From Methylocystis sp. B8 (GTDB lineage: Bacteria; Pseudomonadota; Alphaproteobacteria; Rhizobiales; Beijerinckiaceae): 64,000 nt of DNA. The stretch spans positions 620,001 through 684,000 of the forward strand of contig NZ_VBTZ01000001.1 in the NCBI RefSeq assembly GCF_005771425.1, in the 5' to 3' direction. A program made the translations under genes and the position numbers. Under the pieces are notes generated by a model. It was not told the origin of the DNA. It worked only from the letters and a program-made list of their open reading frames with translations, and did no database searches. This document shows positions 61,309-64,000 of this stretch, piece after piece. Positions within the stretch are counted from its first letter, which is position 1. Each line of letters begins with the position of its first letter.

Positions 61309-63267
61309 TCATTGCCGCGGGGGGCCGCGATCAGCCGGCGCGCCTTGTGGCGTCAGCAGCGGCGCGGCGGCGTCCGAGCGTCGGATGAACGCTTGCGTAT
61401 CCAACCCTAGCGACAAGTCGTCCCAGCGGCCGACCACATCGAAGGCGATGCTGGGCGCAGACGGGTCTGTCTTGTCGGCGCTGGCCGTCTTACGCGCGAT
61501 GGCTTTGAGAGCAAGACGGCGATCCGTCAGCGGCGCATAGCCGCCGAAGGCGACTGAGAAATCCGGGCCACGCGCGTCTCCTTCGGAAATCTCGGCGAGG
61601 CCATTCTCAATTTTAATCGCGGCGCTCGCGGCGTCGAGCGTCGAGCGGCCCGAGCGGATGTCGAAGGCGCTCGACAATGGGCGCTTCTCCAATCCCTGCA
61701 ACGCCTTCTCCAAATCGATGCCGGAAATCTCTCCGTCCACGAGAGCGAGGTTCGCCCGGCCGTTCAGGCTTTGCATGAGCGTCGACATCCGATCGCCAAA
61801 GCCGTCGAATGCAAGAGTGGCGTTAAGGGCCCCGGCAAGCACTGGTTTGCCGTAGGCGTCCCAAAATAGCGGGCCTGCCTCCACCGCCGTCGCTTGCGCA
61901 TTGGCCCGCAACGCGAGTCCGTCTGTTCCTGGCGTGATCGACGCTCGAACTTTAAGGCCGCCGCGATAGGCTCGCGCCTGGGTTATCGCGAATTCCGCAG
62001 CGCCGTCGCGTAGCGTGACTGCGATCGCCGCGTCTTCAATTTTGAGGCGGCCCAGTCGGGCGTGTCCAACCGCGATGTTAAGATCGACGTCGGCGCCAGC
62101 GAGATCGGGCAGTTCGAAGGGCTGCGTGCTCCACTGTCCGTCAGAGTCGACAAGGGGCGGCGCGTCGGCGAGAAGCGGCCTGAGCGAAAGAAAATCGCTC
62201 TGGAGCGCCGCCGTCACCGTCGGTCGGCCGCCAACTTTCCGAAAGTCGAGATCGCCGCGGAACTCGTTTCCGTCGACAAAAACGCGCGCGCCGCTGAAGT
62301 GCGCTTCGTCAGTTGCGAGCGTCGCCTGCGCGGAGAATTGCGCGTCATTGAAAGGGCCAGGCAAGGGCGCCGCGACGCCGAACAACTTAAGCGCCTCTCG
62401 TACGGAATCGGCGGCGGCGGCGGCGCGCCCCTCGAAGCGCGCGTTGGCGCCGAGTTGGGCCAATCCCTGCCCCTCGAAATGGAAGAGTGAGCCGTCAAGC
62501 CGCGAGGTGACGACGGATTGTTCGCCGCGCAGCAGCGCGCCCGGACGCGCGACCCACAGGATGCTCTCGAGCCGTTCTCCATTGAGATCGAAGGCGGCTG
62601 TCAGAGCGGCCGCCTCGCCAATGCGACGCCAGTCGAAGTTCGCGTTGACTTTCTGCAGCCTGTATAGCCGGCCGCGATAGGCGATCTTCACGTCGCCGTC
62701 GACGATCGACACGGTTCCAAATCGCACATTGTCCGCAGCCGCGGCTTCGAGCGTCGCCGGTTTTGCCGCGGCCGCCCGGGCTGCCGCCGCCGGCGGGCCG
62801 ACTGGCCTCTTATCAAAATCGATGAGCGCGCGCGGCCGGACCAGCTTTGCCGCCGCAACCTTGAGCCGTCCCGCTAGCAGCGCCAAGACGTCGACGTCGC
62901 CATGGAGCTCGTTCGATTCGATCAGCAGCGCGCCGTTGCGATCCGCGAAGACAACGCCTTCGACGGCGATGCTGGGGCGTGGCAAGAGCGAAAAGCTCGT
63001 GCGTCCGCGGGCGACGACATAAAGCCCAGAAGAGCCTTGAAGCTGATCGGCGACAGCGTCGATCAGGGCCGCAGGCGAGAACAGCCAAGGCGCTATCGCG
63101 GCGGAGATCGCGACAAAAGCCACGGCGGTCGCCAACGCCGCTCCTAGGGCGCGCGCCGCTGCGCTCGAAAAGCGAAGTTTAGCTGACGATGGCTTGTCGC
63201 TTACGGCGGATGGCTGCAACCAGCAATGCTCCTGAGCGAGTCTTTGGACTTCGCTTGTCGCGGGCAA
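61309..63267 (-). CDS. AsmA family protein
   Basis: A 652-residue envelope protein of the AsmA/YhdP type, now linked to lipid transport between membranes in related bacteria. A membrane helix lies near residues 38-62 (AALATAVAFVAISAAIAPWL). The AsmA domain follows (ARGRTSFSLLPRPSIAVEGV) and the C-terminal AsmA_2 segment contains MQSLNGRANLALVDGEISGI. Length is normal for the COG2982 group. The N-terminal about 35 residues may be shorter in reality. Confidence 0.85.
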   Translation of the reverse strand: MPATSEVQRLAQEHCWLQPSAVSDKPSSAKLRFSSAAARALGAALATAVAFVAISAAIAPWLFSPAALIDAVADQLQGSSGLYVVARGRTSFSLLPRPSIAVEGVVFADRNGALLIESNELHGDVDVLALLAGRLKVAAAKLVRPRALIDFDKRPVGPPAAAARAAAAKPATLEAAAADNVRFGTVSIVDGDVKIAYRGRLYRLQKVNANFDWRRIGEAAALTAAFDLNGERLESILWVARPGALLRGEQSVVTSRLDGSLFHFEGQGLAQLGANARFEGRAAAAADSVREALKLFGVAAPLPGPFNDAQFSAQATLATDEAHFSGARVFVDGNEFRGDLDFRKVGGRPTVTAALQSDFLSLRPLLADAPPLVDSDGQWSTQPFELPDLAGADVDLNIAVGHARLGRLKIEDAAIAVTLRDGAAEFAITQARAYRGGLKVRASITPGTDGLALRANAQATAVEAGPLFWDAYGKPVLAGALNATLAFDGFGDRMSTLMQSLNGRANLALVDGEISGIDLEKALQGLEKRPLSSAFDIRSGRSTLDAASAAIKIENGLAEISEGDARGPDFSVAFGGYAPLTDRRLALKAIARKTASADKTDPSAPSIAFDVVGRWDDLSLGLDTQAFIRRSDAAAPLLTPQGAPADRGPPRQ

Positions 63268-63299
63268 GCGCGGCGATAAAGTGGCGAAAATCCGAGAGT

Positions 63300-63737
63300 C
63301 TAACGCTCTTCTGCGCGTGCGAGCTCGGCGCGTAGCGCGGCCAGAATCTCCTCGACATAAAATGGCTTTTCGACCATGGCGCGCTCGAGATGCGCCTCGG
63401 GCAATCCAGCCCGCCCACAGCCCGTCGTAAAGATGAAGGGGCAGCCGCGGGCGGCGAGCGCGTCGGCCACGGGATCGATCTTTTCGTGACCGATGTTGAC
63501 GTCGAGTAGGGCGAGATCGACGCCGTCTCCGCGCGAAAGTCGAACCGCCTCTTCGAGGCTGCGCGCCATCCCCGCGATAATTAAGCCAAATTCCGAAAGG
63601 GTCTCTTCCAGGGCGAGCGCAATGTAAGGATCGTCTTCGACAATGAGCAGCCTTCGCCCGAGCAATGGATCGCTCGCGCGCTGGGAGTCATCGCTCGGCG
63701 AGGCCGAGGACGAAAGGTCGGAATTGGAGACCGACAT
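63300..63737 (-). CDS. Single-domain response regulator receiver
   Basis: A 145-residue CheY-like protein. The acidic pocket is VEDD (33-36), the phospho-acceptor is Asp79 in LLDVNIG, Thr104 follows, and Lys124 is in VEKPF. There is no output domain, so it probably acts by protein contact or within a phosphorelay. An N-terminal Ser/Asp-rich stretch of about 25 residues precedes the domain. The ATG at 63737 is used; the longer open frame upstream overlaps the neighbouring DUF423 gene and is not conserved. No kinase gene is adjacent. Confidence 0.85.
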   Translation of the reverse strand: MSVSNSDLSSSASPSDDSQRASDPLLGRRLLIVEDDPYIALALEETLSEFGLIIAGMARSLEEAVRLSRGDGVDLALLDVNIGHEKIDPVADALAARGCPFIFTTGCGRAGLPEAHLERAMVEKPFYVEEILAALRAELARAEER

Positions 63738-63769
63738 AAATGAATGGTGGGGCGCTTTGCCACAGATGT

Positions 63770-64000
63770 CTAGCTTTCGGGCGGGGTCTGCAGCGAATTT
63801 GCACGCAACATGGCGAACGCCGCCCACACGGCCAGAGCGCACCAGCTTACGATCGTCAGCCCGCCGCCGATCGGCGCGGCGAGAGGGAAAAGTTTCCCGT
63901 TCAAAACGACGCGCGCCGTAAGGTCGCCTGCGAAAAGCGTAACCCCTGCCTGGAGCGCCAAGGCGATAAAGGCGAGCCAATTCGCCGCGCGCCGCGGCGT
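63770..64000 (-). CDS. DUF423 family membrane protein (start beyond window)
   Basis: The last 76 residues of a small membrane protein are visible. The motif LQAGVTLFAGDLTARVVLNG and then APIGGGLTIVSWCALAVWA match the C-terminal half of DUF423 proteins (YgdD-like), which have about 120 residues and four helices. The frame is open to the window edge, so the start is outside. Function unknown. Confidence 0.75.
   Translation of the reverse strand, partial: TPRRAANWLAFIALALQAGVTLFAGDLTARVVLNGKLFPLAAPIGGGLTIVSWCALAVWAAFAMLRANSLQTPPES

Overview
The window is about 64 kb of GC-rich chromosomal DNA from an alphaproteobacterium, most likely of the Hyphomicrobiales (Rhizobiales). The evidence is the gene order rpsB-tsf-(pyrH-frr-uppS-cdsA-dxr-rseP-bamA-lpxD-fabZ-lpxA-lpxB), the aerobic cobalamin pathway with CobG and CobN, an S2 protein with a long C-terminal extension, a GTTC-N7-GTTC type SOS box, and small interspersed palindromic repeats typical of the group. 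A Methylocystaceae/Beijerinckiaceae-type host is plausible, but nothing in the window proves it. Most of the sequence is conserved housekeeping DNA.

Region by region. 1-4.6 kb: the end of an outer-membrane efflux gene, an alpha/beta hydrolase, accA and a lipoprotein L,D-transpeptidase, followed by a candidate small RNA (about 4683-4770) with its own promoter and terminator. 4.77-17.3 kb: a twelve-gene minus-strand operon cbtB-cbtA-cobW-cobN-cobG-cobH-cobI-cobJ-cobL-cobE-cobM-cobB. It is headed by a sigma70-type promoter and a cobalamin riboswitch, and most genes overlap by ATGA. cobO is divergent from it. It combines cobalt import (CbtAB), metal handling (CobW), ring contraction and methylation, cobaltochelation and amidation; cobF and cobK are not in the cluster. 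17.9-19.7 kb: a fatty-acid-hydroxylase-like membrane protein, a DMT-permease remnant and a 63-residue membrane protein.

20-38.8 kb: the translation and envelope block. A 4.6 kb accessory island (22.2-26.8 kb) splits the usual tsf-pyrH junction. It holds an AT-rich TPR membrane protein, a palindromic repeat, a small winged-helix-like protein, an orphan 98-residue protein, a decayed SDR gene, and an AT-richer DUF2971 gene translationally coupled to a 54-residue helix-turn-helix ORF. pyrH to lpxB then make nucleotides, translation factors, undecaprenyl phosphate, CDP-diacylglycerol, MEP isoprenoids, outer-membrane assembly machinery and lipid A.

38.8-64 kb: ssb with a LexA-type box over its promoter, dctA, uvrA, clpA/clpS, a DEAD-box helicase, HIT, pheA, kdsB, rpmG, rnr, topA, a frameshifted cupin gene, tRNA-Cys, several small hypothetical proteins, an AsmA-like protein, a single-domain response regulator, and the end of a DUF423 gene that runs off the window. 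No CRISPR array, intact insertion sequence, prophage or rRNA was seen.
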